A DNA stretch of 64,000 nt, taken from the NCBI GenBank assembly GCA_002431915.1, contig DJEP01000022.1:17325-81324 (forward strand). The letters run 5' to 3'. The DNA comes from Lachnospiraceae bacterium UBA5895 (GTDB taxonomy: Bacteria > Bacillota > Clostridia > Lachnospirales > Lachnospiraceae). The notes beneath the pieces were generated by a model. It did not search any database and had not been told where the DNA came from. It was given only the letters and a program-made list of their open reading frames with translations. Position 1 is the stretch's first letter. Every line of letters starts with the position of its first letter. Positions 1 through 7,960 of the stretch are shown one piece after another. A program made the position numbers and the translations under genes.

Positions 1-408
1 AAGCACGGCGGGAACGGAAGTCAGTAAAAACGCAACCCCGATCTGCCCCAGATTATGGAAGACAGCCCCGGTCATACTTGCAAGGAACAGGTAATGACCG
101 TGTAATAATTGCTTTACAAACACCATGGCAAGCAGGCACAGGAGACCACCAGACAGGCTGTACAGGAGACTGATGGTCTGACCGAAGAACAGGGTCGCTA
201 AAAGGATCCGCACCAGAAGCACGAAAAAGGCGTCTTTTGCGGAATATTTCCATAGAACAACAAGCGTTATTATATTAGCAAGCCCCAGTTTGATGCCCGG
301 GATAGGGACGATGGGGGGCAGGGCGCTTTCCACAGCATACAGAGCCAGTGCAATGGCGGCTAACAGGGAAAGCGTCGTCAGTTTTTTGGTAGTTATGGGT
401 GGTTTCAT
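1..408 (-). CDS. Gx transporter family protein (HepI-like membrane protein), partial
   Basis: The reading frame runs off the left edge of the window, so only the first 136 codons are visible. The ATG at 406-408 is preceded on the minus strand by GGAG six bases upstream. The product is strongly hydrophobic, with several membrane segments and the early motif PIPGIKLGLANIITL, typical of the Gx transporter family, often called heptaprenyl diphosphate synthase component I. The annotated role is uncertain; the family is usually viewed as a small-molecule membrane transporter. It lies 69 bp downstream of, and co-directional with, a NusG-II gene, and beyond that a divergent apbE. This trio commonly accompanies Rnf or flavin-based electron-transfer loci. 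Any rnf genes would lie off the left edge; that is inference. Confidence 0.8.
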   Translation of the reverse strand, partial: MKPPITTKKLTTLSLLAAIALALYAVESALPPIVPIPGIKLGLANIITLVVLWKYSAKDAFFVLLVRILLATLFFGQTISLLYSLSGGLLCLLAMVFVKQLLHGHYLFLASMTGAVFHNLGQIGVAFLLTSVPAVL

Positions 409-477
409 TATGATCTCCGTGCTTTTCGCAATTCGTAAACGTTCCGGCGTTTTAGAGCCGTGTGCTTTAATATCTTA

Positions 478-906
478 TCAATAGGTTACTCCGTCGGGAA
501 TAAATGTCGTGTTATCCGGTGTGGTTGCCTCTTCTCTGACCCGGATCACCAGCCGATTGGGCAGACAAGTGATGGGGAGCAGGGAGGTGCTGATAAATCC
601 CTGATGCACGCAGATCTGATCCGGACAGGAGGCGGAGACGATGGCAATGCTGCCCGGACGGACGCAGACGGTATTCGTTGCATCGTTCTCTCCGGGAACA
701 TCAAAAGTATATTCACCGATCACTGTGTCCAGCCGGATGGTCTGCAATAATTCCCCATTCTGATAGAGGTCGGCATAGAGAGCCTGACCGTTCCCTGGGG
801 AACTGTGAGAGACCAAATAGATCCGGAGCCCGCATAGGATGGCTATTGCGAGCAGAACTGCTGTAAGTAGAACCGCTTTTTTTCGATCGTTCATGGAAAC
901 ATTCAT
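478..906 (-). CDS. NusG domain II-containing membrane-anchored protein
   Basis: The 142-residue product has one N-terminal membrane segment (about residues 10-27) followed by a small beta domain ending in a CPDQICVHQG-type motif, the hallmark of the NusG_II (DUF1312) family. It is not a transcription factor; the domain sits outside the membrane. The start chosen is the ATG at 904-906, twelve bases after AGGAG; an alternative ATG four codons later is possible. The frame stays open further upstream, but that would overlap the divergent apbE. It is divergent from apbE with only 53 bp between starts, so one short region must serve both directions. The function of the family is unknown; its neighbourhood suggests extracytoplasmic flavoprotein or redox work. 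Confidence 0.85.
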   Translation of the reverse strand: MNVSMNDRKKAVLLTAVLLAIAILCGLRIYLVSHSSPGNGQALYADLYQNGELLQTIRLDTVIGEYTFDVPGENDATNTVCVRPGSIAIVSASCPDQICVHQGFISTSLLPITCLPNRLVIRVREEATTPDNTTFIPDGVTY

Positions 907-959
907 AGGAATAAGGAACTCCTTTCGATGAGAACAGTATAACAAAAGGAATGTAAAAA

Positions 960-2051
960 ATGAAGAAGTATTTGAAAACGTCCCGGGCGGTGTGCTGGGC
1001 AGCACTTTTTACAATGATCCCCGCGCTTTTCCTGGGAGGCTGCGGACAGCAGACCAAATGCGAAAAAAGTATAGACACTGCAATGGGAACCGTCATTTCC
1101 CAGACCGTTTATGTGACCGGAAATTCTGCAGCAACAATGAACGGTAAAACAGGCGCTAAAATAACAGATGATGTTTTACAAAAACTAAATGAACTGGAGC
1201 AGGAAGAACTTTCCTGGCGCCTGGAGAGTGCGGAAGTGGCTCGTATCAATGCAGCCGCCGGAGAAGGACAGATACAGGTTTCCTCTGCGATGGCAGGCTG
1301 GCTGGAACGGTGCCTACAGATCTCGGAACAGACAGGTGGTGCTTTTGATGTGAGCATTGGTCAGCTCAGCCGACTGTGGGATATTGATACCTGGGCGGCT
1401 GACGATGATCCGCAGAACTATGAACTGCCAGAGAAGGAGAAAATCGCACAGGCACTTGCTACGTCAGGCTGGCAGAAGATTGGACTGGAACAGCAGGCTG
1501 TCGGAGCCCTGGTGAGTATCCCCGCAGAAATGCAGTTGGATCTGGGTGCCGTAGGCAAAGGTGTGGCATTGGATGAGATTCATGAGACGCTGGAAGCTCA
1601 TCCGGAGGTGAGCGGTGCGGTGATCTCTGTGGGAGGCAGCATCCTGACATATGGAAGCAAACCGGAGGGCGGAGCCTGGCAGATCGCGGTGACAGATCCG
1701 CTGGATCCCTCGCAAAGTGTGGGAATTCTCACGTTGGATGGAGGGTACTGTGTATCCACCTCGGGAGACTATGAGCGATATGTGGAAGTGGATGGTGTCA
1801 GATATCATCATATACTGGATCCCCGGACCGGATCCCCTGCACGCAGCAATGTATCGGGGGTTACCATTGTGACGAAGGATGGTTTCTTAAGCGATGCGTT
1901 GTCTACCGCCTGCTTTGTATTAGGATCGGAGGAAGGGCAGAAACTTCTGGAAAAATACGATGCGGAGGCATTGTTCATCGATCATGAGAGAACGATTACC
2001 ATGACGGAAGGTATGCAACAATATTTCCATTTGTCGAATTCACAGAAATAG
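960..2051 (+). CDS. apbE: FAD:protein FMN transferase (ApbE family lipoprotein)
   Basis: This 363-residue protein covalently attaches FMN from FAD to threonine or serine residues of extracytoplasmic flavoproteins such as RnfG, RnfD or NqrC-like subunits. It starts with a lipoprotein signal (hydrophobic segment then LGGC, Cys about residue 28). The ApbE core shows MGT near residue 43, GAVGKGVALD near residue 197 and the HHILDPRTGSPA substrate/metal region near residue 283, ending with SDALSTACFVLG. AAGGA stands nine bases before the ATG. It is divergent from the NusG-II/Gx transporter genes. The target flavoprotein is not in this window, so assignment to Rnf or another electron-transfer chain is inference. 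Confidence 0.95.
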   Translation: MKKYLKTSRAVCWAALFTMIPALFLGGCGQQTKCEKSIDTAMGTVISQTVYVTGNSAATMNGKTGAKITDDVLQKLNELEQEELSWRLESAEVARINAAAGEGQIQVSSAMAGWLERCLQISEQTGGAFDVSIGQLSRLWDIDTWAADDDPQNYELPEKEKIAQALATSGWQKIGLEQQAVGALVSIPAEMQLDLGAVGKGVALDEIHETLEAHPEVSGAVISVGGSILTYGSKPEGGAWQIAVTDPLDPSQSVGILTLDGGYCVSTSGDYERYVEVDGVRYHHILDPRTGSPARSNVSGVTIVTKDGFLSDALSTACFVLGSEEGQKLLEKYDAEALFIDHERTITMTEGMQQYFHLSNSQK

Positions 2052-2111
2052 TGTATAGTAAATATAGTTAATCGTGAATAACCACAGTTTTTCTGTAAAC
2101 AGAGGATAGCA

Positions 2112-2483
2112 ATGGAGAATAAAGAAAATAAAATGGAAGAGAAGAATAATTATTTGTCCGCAGATCCGGCGACCATAAGACAGATCGATGAGAAGATGCC
2201 GCCGGAAGAGGAATTGCAGGATCTGGCAGAATTTTTTAAAGTATTTGGAGATGCTACAAGACTGAAGATCTTGTCGGTGCTGCTGTGCTCCGAAATGTGT
2301 GTGTATGACATAGCCACTCTGCTTGGTATGTCCCAGTCTGCTATTTCCCATCAGTTACGGGTATTGAAGCAGATGGATCTGGTGAAGAACCGCAGGGACG
2401 GCAAGACCATTTTCTATGCGCTGGCGGATGATCATATCATCACGATTCTGAATCAGGGTCTGAATCATATTGAGGAAGGTTAA
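2112..2483 (+). CDS. ArsR/SmtB family metal-responsive transcriptional repressor
   Basis: The 123-residue winged-helix protein has the ArsR core (VFGDATRLKILSVLL, then SQSAISHQLRVLKQ as recognition helix). The C-terminal helix reads DDHIITILNQGLNHIEE: an Asp-x-His pair followed ten residues later by His-x-x-Glu. This is the alpha-5 metal-site pattern of CzrA/SmtB-type zinc or cobalt sensors; the EMCVYD segment is a weak match to the alpha-3 ELCVCD site, with a single Cys. Zinc sensing is therefore the best guess. No metal exporter adjoins it; the nearest metal genes are the CobW/ZIP group at 48-53 kb. It follows apbE by 60 bp and ends in a strong hairpin. Confidence 0.9.
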   Translation: MENKENKMEEKNNYLSADPATIRQIDEKMPPEEELQDLAEFFKVFGDATRLKILSVLLCSEMCVYDIATLLGMSQSAISHQLRVLKQMDLVKNRRDGKTIFYALADDHIITILNQGLNHIEEG

Positions 2484-2484
2484 A

Positions 2485-2515
2485 AAGAGCCGCAGGCGAA
2501 AAGTCTGCGGCTCTT
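2485..2515. terminator. Bidirectional intrinsic terminator
   Basis: A perfect 11-bp stem (AAGAGCCGCAG / CTGCGGCTCTT) lies between the convergent ArsR gene and the DUF5050 gene. The A-run on the left and weak T content on the right suit termination in both directions. Confidence 0.85.
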
Positions 2516-2532
2516 GCTGGCTGTCATTACAA

Positions 2533-3558
2533 TTACTTTTTCAGTGCATCCAGTGCAGCCTCACTGGCTCCGTCAAAGCTGCTGTATGTCCATGTCCCCA
2601 GGGGAGAGTGATACCAGAAAGAATCATCTCCGAACATCTGGAAGTAGACATACTGGGATGTCATATTGATGGCGGTATAATTGCCCTCGGCAATGACCCA
2701 GGAATCACTTCCGTCATCCCGCATGCATTTCAGGCATGCCTCTTCACTGTTTACCTGATAGTACACATAGCCGTAACCAACATTGAAGCAGTCGATCCTC
2801 TCTTCCGTCAGGACTTCCACTTCATTCCGGGACAGGGAATAACGGCAGAGTCTGTAATTATTTTCCACATCCATATAGTAGATATAGTCACCCTGTGCGA
2901 TGGGGTACCACAGATTGCCGTCCCATATGGTGGAGGAAGTGTCTGTAGCGGTATTCAACGCATAGAGATAATGATTCTCCTGGGTACCGTTGTAATAGAT
3001 GGTACCGTTCACGGCGCAGGCGGGATTGATCTCGTAATCTGCCAGATCTGTTTTGTCGGATTTGTCGATCCTCATGCGATAAAATAAAGGTCCGTTATCA
3101 TCCACAGTCATAATATAGAGGTTACTTCCCACCAGCTGGGCGGAAACAATGGGATCCCGGGTAAGTCCTGTCACATCCGTACCGTTTAATTTACAGCGGT
3201 TGAAGGAACGCACAGCCCGCAGGGAACCGATTCCGGCATCTCCCGAAGCACCGGTCTGGTAATAGTAGAGGTATTTTCCTCCGGCTAAAATATTTTCCGC
3301 GGAAGCACTGCCTAATTTTTGGATATTCTGCTCTGAAGGATCCATGGAGTACAGGGTGTTGCTGTCGTAAGCATTGGCAAAATACACTTTCCCATCGTAC
3401 TCGCAGAAGTAACCGGAATTGTTCAGATTCCCCGCGGTGTTGCCCACCGTCTCAGGGGAATTATCCGGGATCCGGTCGCCCACGATGGCAAGTGCTCCGA
3501 TGACGATCGCGAACAGAAGAAAAGGAATTAAAATGAACAAGGCTTTTTTATCTTTCAT
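2533..3558 (-). CDS. DUF5050 domain-containing membrane-anchored protein
   Basis: The 341-residue product has a short cytoplasmic start (MKDKK), one membrane segment (about residues 6-26) and then repeated WYP/YYYQ-type blades such as GKYLYYYQTG, QGDYIYYMDVENNYRLCRY and GYVYYQVNS, the pattern of DUF5050 beta-propeller-like domains. The start at 3556-3558 has AAGGA seven bases upstream; a longer frame exists but would run through the promoter. The promoter TTGTTA-17-TATAAT on the minus strand lies at 3622-3650. The protein is probably surface-exposed and ligand- or cell-wall-interacting; no enzymatic motif is visible. It converges on the ArsR gene. Confidence 0.8.
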   Translation of the reverse strand: MKDKKALFILIPFLLFAIVIGALAIVGDRIPDNSPETVGNTAGNLNNSGYFCEYDGKVYFANAYDSNTLYSMDPSEQNIQKLGSASAENILAGGKYLYYYQTGASGDAGIGSLRAVRSFNRCKLNGTDVTGLTRDPIVSAQLVGSNLYIMTVDDNGPLFYRMRIDKSDKTDLADYEINPACAVNGTIYYNGTQENHYLYALNTATDTSSTIWDGNLWYPIAQGDYIYYMDVENNYRLCRYSLSRNEVEVLTEERIDCFNVGYGYVYYQVNSEEACLKCMRDDGSDSWVIAEGNYTAINMTSQYVYFQMFGDDSFWYHSPLGTWTYSSFDGASEAALDALKK

Positions 3559-3621
3559 AAGTAATCCTTCTTTATACATAAATATGTAAAAATGAAATGT
3601 AAAGTTTTTGTAATATCTAAT

Positions 3622-3650
3622 ATTATACCTTGGTTCTTGCTTGCTAACAA
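3622..3650 (-). promoter_or_regulatory. Sigma-A promoter of the DUF5050 gene
   Basis: On the minus strand TTGTTA is followed after exactly 17 bases by TATAAT, about 64 bases upstream of the DUF5050 start codon. Confidence 0.7.
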
Positions 3651-3669
3651 GAAAAAAGTGAGATAAAAT

Positions 3670-3822
3670 GTAACTATTCAGAGCCATGTAAAGATTATCA
3701 AATGAGCGTCGAATGCTTGCATTCGTAAGAGCAATTGATAATCTTTATAGGGCGAAGTAACCACATGAGCAAAAGAAAAGCCTCGCAGAGGCGGTTTTGC
3801 GAATGGGGTTCTGAATAGTTAC
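3670..3822 (+). repeat. Structured TIR element, copy A (153 bp)
   Basis: The ends are perfect 13-bp inverted repeats, GTAACTATTCAGA and TCTGAATAGTTAC. Inside, a perfect 13-bp stem (3689-3701 with 3735-3747) encloses a shared apical palindrome GAATGCTTGCATTC. A shared linker GAAGTAACCACATGAGCAAA follows, then a small hairpin GCCTC/GAGGC (3780-3792) and a shared GTTTTGCGAATGG. The same architecture with different stem sequences recurs at 14780 and 45328, with reduced forms at 4974 and 37738. It sits between the divergent DUF5050 and pheA genes. No coding capacity is seen. It could be a non-autonomous mobile element and/or a transcribed structured RNA. Confidence 0.85.
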
Positions 3823-3842
3823 AAGGAGTTAAGGAGAACAGC

Positions 3843-4967
3843 ATGGATTTAGCACAGTTAAGACAACAGATCGACACCATCGACAGGCAGATCGTGGATC
3901 TCTATGAGGAGCGCATGGATGTCTGTAAGCAGGTGGCGGAATATAAAATAGAGACCGGGAAAAAGGTATTCGACAAGCAGCGGGAGCAGGAGAAAATTGC
4001 CGGAGTCAAGGCACTGACACACAACGATTTCAACAGTCACGGCGTTGAGGAACTGTTTGAACAGATCATGTCTATGAGCAGAAAGCTGCAGTACCAGCTT
4101 TTAGCAGCTCACGGCAGTGAGGGCAGACTACCCTTCATCGGTGTGGACGAACTGGAGACCGAGTGTGCCAGAGTGGTCTATCAGGGTGCGGAGGGATCTT
4201 ATTCCCAGGCGGCTATGCGCAAGTTTTTCGGAGAAAATGTAAACTCTTTTCATGTAGAGTCCTTCCGGGATGCCATGAGTGCCATTGACGAGGGCAGCGC
4301 GGATTTTGCAGTTCTTCCCATTGAAAATTCCACTGCAGGAATCGTTAATGAGATCTATGATCTGCTGGTGGAATTCGAAAATTATATCGTAGGAGAGCAG
4401 GTCATTCCCATCGAACACTGCCTGCTGGCACTGCCCGGGACAAAAATGGAGGAAATCAAAAGAGTCTATTCCCATCCCCAGTCTCTGATGCAGAGCGCCA
4501 GATACCTCTCTGACCATGACTGGCAGCAGATCAGTATGCAGAATAATGCATTTGCAGCATTAAAGGTAGCAAAAGAAAAGGATAAAACGCAGGCGGCCAT
4601 CGCCAGCGAATATGCGGGTCAGACCTACGGACTGGAGATACTGGAAAAAGGTATCAATGATTCCGACAGCAATTCCACCCGTTTTATCATTGTGACGAAC
4701 CAGAAGATTTTCCGCAAAAATGCAAACAAGATCAGTCTGTGTCTGGAGATTCCCCACGAGAGCGGATCCCTGTACCACATTCTGTCCCATTTTATCTACA
4801 ACAATCTGAACATGACCAAGATCGAGAGCCGCCCGATTCCCGACCGGAACTGGGAGTACCGATTCTTCATTGATTTCGAGGGAAACCTTTCGGACAGCGC
4901 AGTGAAAAACGCATTGCGGGGACTGCGGGAAGAGACCCGGAGCATGAAGATTCTGGGCAATTATTAG
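3843..4967 (+). CDS. pheA: Bifunctional chorismate mutase / prephenate dehydratase
   Basis: The 374-residue enzyme converts chorismate to prephenate and then to phenylpyruvate for phenylalanine synthesis. Residues 1-90 form an AroQ-type chorismate mutase helix bundle (LRQQIDTIDRQIVDLYEERM). Residues about 110-285 form the prephenate dehydratase domain (VVYQGAEGSYSQ near the start, STRFIIV near residue 278). The C-terminus is an ACT domain with HESGSLY and IESRP, the phenylalanine-binding feedback site. AAGGAG precedes the ATG. It stands downstream of element A and upstream of the minimal element B and is probably monocistronic. Family length is usual. Confidence 0.97.
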   Translation: MDLAQLRQQIDTIDRQIVDLYEERMDVCKQVAEYKIETGKKVFDKQREQEKIAGVKALTHNDFNSHGVEELFEQIMSMSRKLQYQLLAAHGSEGRLPFIGVDELETECARVVYQGAEGSYSQAAMRKFFGENVNSFHVESFRDAMSAIDEGSADFAVLPIENSTAGIVNEIYDLLVEFENYIVGEQVIPIEHCLLALPGTKMEEIKRVYSHPQSLMQSARYLSDHDWQQISMQNNAFAALKVAKEKDKTQAAIASEYAGQTYGLEILEKGINDSDSNSTRFIIVTNQKIFRKNANKISLCLEIPHESGSLYHILSHFIYNNLNMTKIESRPIPDRNWEYRFFIDFEGNLSDSAVKNALRGLREETRSMKILGNY

Positions 4968-4973
4968 GCATAA

Positions 4974-5008
4974 TAACTATTCAGAAACCCATTGGCTCTG
5001 AATAGTTA
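4974..5008. repeat. Minimal TIR element, copy B (35 bp)
   Basis: TAACTATTCAGA and TCTGAATAGTTA form a perfect 12-bp inverted repeat around an 11-base loop. It is only the terminal repeats of the larger elements with the interior lost, six bases after the pheA stop. As RNA it would form a hairpin without a T-run. Confidence 0.75.
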
Positions 5009-5036
5009 AAACATATAAAACAAGAAGGTTAGACAT

Positions 5037-6329
5037 ATGAGAGAAAAAGAACTGATCGTATACCGTGATTTTGAGGACGGCGAGCTGTTGTATGACATGG
5101 CGTTCCTCATGTCCCATTACGATGACGAATATTACAATACGGAAGATATGGCGGCATTATTTTACGAGTGCATCCATGACCTGATCGACCTGGCAGGCAA
5201 TTACGGTTTCCACGGGAATCTGTGGCACTGCTATCTGGCAAATCTTCTGGTGAACAACGAGAACAGCTACAGCTGCGGCTGCGAGATCCGCGGGGAAATC
5301 GTCGGTTCCATCAACGATGCGGCGCTGCACGACATCCGCATTTTCAAGGAATTCTATGATTTTGATTTTGCTCCAATGATGGAGACTCTGAAGGTGCCGG
5401 AATTTTCCCTGATTGAAAATTATGCCAGCAGCATGCAGGAGAGTAAGGTCTACAACAAGCGGATCTGTGCCCGCATCTGTGAACTGGCGGAGAAGTTCTG
5501 CGCCGACGGCACCCCGGAGGAGATGAAAGCTACCCTGACCCAGTTCTACAAGGAATACGGCGTGGGCAAATTCGGTCTGCATAAATCCTTCCGTATCACC
5601 CATGATGAAGAGGGCGTACATATCGTTCCTATCTTAAATATTGCCCATGTGAAGCTGGATGACCTGGTGGGCTACGAGACCCCGAAAAAGAAACTGGTGG
5701 ATAACACCGAGGCTTTTGTAAACGGCAAAAAAGCCAATAACTGCCTGCTGTTCGGCGATGCGGGGACCGGTAAATCTTCCAGCATCAAGGCAATCGCCAA
5801 CGAATATTATGACAGGGGTCTGCGTATCATCGAGGTCTACAAGCACCAGTTCCAGGACCTGAACACCGTGATCAGTCAGATCAAGAACCGCAATTACAAA
5901 TTTATCATTTACATGGATGATTTGAGCTTCGAAGAATTCGAGATCGAATACAAATATTTAAAGGCTGTCATCGAGGGCGGACTGGAGAAAAAGCCGGAGA
6001 ATGTCCTGATCTATGCCACCTCCAACCGTCGACACCTCATTCGTGAGAACTACAGCGACAAGGAGGAGACCAGAGAGGATATGCACACCAGCGATACCGT
6101 ACAGGAGAAACTGTCGCTGGTATACCGTTTCGGCGTGACCATTTATTTCGGTGCTCCCAACAAAAAGGAATTCCAGAATATCGTAAAGACTCTGGCGGAT
6201 CGTTATCATGTGGAGATACCGGAAGAGGAGCTTTTGCTGGAAGCCAATAAATGGGAGCTGTCCCACGGCGGACTGTCCGGAAGAAGCGCCCAGCAGTTCA
6301 TTGATTACCTGTTAGGGCAGAAGGCATAA
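5037..6329 (+). CDS. DUF815-family AAA ATPase
   Basis: The 430-residue cytoplasmic protein has an all-alpha N-terminal half of unknown fold (about 1-205) and a C-terminal P-loop ATPase of the DUF815 family. Walker A reads GDAGTGKSS (about residue 240), a Walker B-like strand reads IIYMDDLSF, and the sensor segment reads VLIYATSNRRHLI followed by RENYSDKEE, typical of the family. The role is unknown. It is followed 62 bp later by ppx and ppk1, so it may act with polyphosphate metabolism; that is inference from position only. It begins after the minimal repeat B, with GAAGG about ten bases upstream of the start. Confidence 0.9.
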   Translation: MREKELIVYRDFEDGELLYDMAFLMSHYDDEYYNTEDMAALFYECIHDLIDLAGNYGFHGNLWHCYLANLLVNNENSYSCGCEIRGEIVGSINDAALHDIRIFKEFYDFDFAPMMETLKVPEFSLIENYASSMQESKVYNKRICARICELAEKFCADGTPEEMKATLTQFYKEYGVGKFGLHKSFRITHDEEGVHIVPILNIAHVKLDDLVGYETPKKKLVDNTEAFVNGKKANNCLLFGDAGTGKSSSIKAIANEYYDRGLRIIEVYKHQFQDLNTVISQIKNRNYKFIIYMDDLSFEEFEIEYKYLKAVIEGGLEKKPENVLIYATSNRRHLIRENYSDKEETREDMHTSDTVQEKLSLVYRFGVTIYFGAPNKKEFQNIVKTLADRYHVEIPEEELLLEANKWELSHGGLSGRSAQQFIDYLLGQKA

Positions 6330-6391
6330 AACTTCCCTGAAATTACATACAACAGAACAGTTACAGGATAGTGTTGCAAAAGGAGAAAAAT

Positions 6392-7942
6392 ATGAGTGTA
6401 AAAACTTTCGCTGCCATTGATGTGGGCAGTTTTGAACTCACCATGAAAATATTTGATCTCTCCGGGAAAAATACCATGCGAGAGATCGACTGTATCCGTC
6501 AGCGGATCGACCTTGGATCGGACACCTATGCCAGCGGGAAGATCAGCAATGAGAAAATCGATGATCTGTGTCATACGCTGAAGGAATTCTCGCAGATCAT
6601 GGAATCCTATAAGGTGACTGCCTATAAAGCCTACGGCACCAGTGCCATCCGGGAGACGGAGAATACCCTGATCCTGCAGGATCAGATTGAACAGCGCACC
6701 GGTATCCGGATGGAGACTTTGAGTAACTCCGAGCAGCGTTTCCTGGACTACAAGTCCATTGCTTCCAAGGGGGAGACTTTCCGCAGAATTATCGAGGAAA
6801 AAACGGCAATCCTGGACATCGGCGGCGGTAGTATCCAAATTTCCCTGTTTGACAAGGATACGCTGGTATCGACCCAAAACTTACGCCTTGGTGTATTACG
6901 TTTGCAGGAACTGCTGAATCATCTGAACGCGGGCAGCACCCAGATGGAGCGCCTGGTGGACGAACTTGCCACGGCGCAGCTGGATGATTATAAGAAGCTG
7001 TACCTCAAGGACCGTGAGATCAAAAATATCATTATTGTGGACGATTACCTGTCTCCCTGGGCGGTACGCAAGGCTCATGAGCGGGGAGAAGTCAATGCTG
7101 TCGTGGATCGCAAGGCATTTTCCCAGCTGATGGAAGCTCTTCGTACCAAAGGTACCACGGAGCTGGCCAAGCGGATGGATATTGCGGAGGAAAAAGTGCC
7201 GTTGGTATACATCAGTGCCATTCTCACCAGACGAATCGCAGAACTGATGGGAGCGGAACAGGTCTGGGCACCGGGCGTAACGCTATGCGACGGTATTGCC
7301 TACGAGTATGCGGAGCAGAATAAAATGTTTCGGGGCGAGCATGATTTTGCAGAGGATATTATCGCCTGTGCAATGAATATCAGCAAGCGTTACAACGGCA
7401 GCAGCAAGAGAGCGGATACCCTGGAGCATATCACGACCACGATCTTTGACAGCATGAAAAAAGTGCATGGCATGGGGCAGAGAGAACGCCTGTATCTGCG
7501 GCTTGCCGCTATTTTGCACGACTGTGGAAAATACATCAGCCTGATCAATACCGGTGAGGCTTCCTATGACATTATCATGGCGACGGAAATGATTGGATTG
7601 TCCCATATGGAGCGGGAGATCGTGGCAAATGTGGTGCGCTTTAACCACAGCGATTTCGTCTATTACGGGCAGGCACAGGAACGCCCCATGGGATTAGACA
7701 AGGAGAGCTACTTAACGGTTGCCAAGCTGACCGCCATCTTACGTCTGGCGAACAGCTTAGACCGCAGCCACAAGCAGAAAATGAAGGGCGTCAAGGCCGT
7801 TTTACAGGACAACGAACTGATTCTGAAGGTGGACACCCAGGAAGATATCACGCTGGAAAAGGGATTCTTCCAGACCAGCACGGAATTTTTCAAAGAAGTA
7901 TACAGCATCACACCGGTGATCCGGCAGAAGAAGAAATTTTAA
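6392..7942 (+). CDS. ppx: Exopolyphosphatase / pppGpp phosphohydrolase with HD domain
   Basis: The 516-residue enzyme belongs to the Ppx/GppA group of the actin-like ATPase superfamily and releases phosphate from polyphosphate and possibly pppGpp. Phosphate-1 and phosphate-2 motifs are AAIDVGSFEL near the N-terminus and AILDIGGGSIQIS near residue 139. The C-terminal third carries an HD-type domain with AAILHDCGKYI near residue 375. The ATG at 6392 was chosen because AAAGGAG lies seven bases before it; an ATG seven codons earlier has no ribosome site. It is followed after 18 bp by ppk1 and so belongs to a polyphosphate operon. Which substrate dominates cannot be told from sequence. Confidence 0.93.
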   Translation: MSVKTFAAIDVGSFELTMKIFDLSGKNTMREIDCIRQRIDLGSDTYASGKISNEKIDDLCHTLKEFSQIMESYKVTAYKAYGTSAIRETENTLILQDQIEQRTGIRMETLSNSEQRFLDYKSIASKGETFRRIIEEKTAILDIGGGSIQISLFDKDTLVSTQNLRLGVLRLQELLNHLNAGSTQMERLVDELATAQLDDYKKLYLKDREIKNIIIVDDYLSPWAVRKAHERGEVNAVVDRKAFSQLMEALRTKGTTELAKRMDIAEEKVPLVYISAILTRRIAELMGAEQVWAPGVTLCDGIAYEYAEQNKMFRGEHDFAEDIIACAMNISKRYNGSSKRADTLEHITTTIFDSMKKVHGMGQRERLYLRLAAILHDCGKYISLINTGEASYDIIMATEMIGLSHMEREIVANVVRFNHSDFVYYGQAQERPMGLDKESYLTVAKLTAILRLANSLDRSHKQKMKGVKAVLQDNELILKVDTQEDITLEKGFFQTSTEFFKEVYSITPVIRQKKKF

Positions 7943-7960
7943 GGGAGGCAACAGGACAAT

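Noticed and set aside
2470..3087. Plus-strand open frame across the DUF5050 gene
   Set aside because: It begins inside the ArsR gene end, crosses the terminator and is antisense to a gene with clear family motifs.
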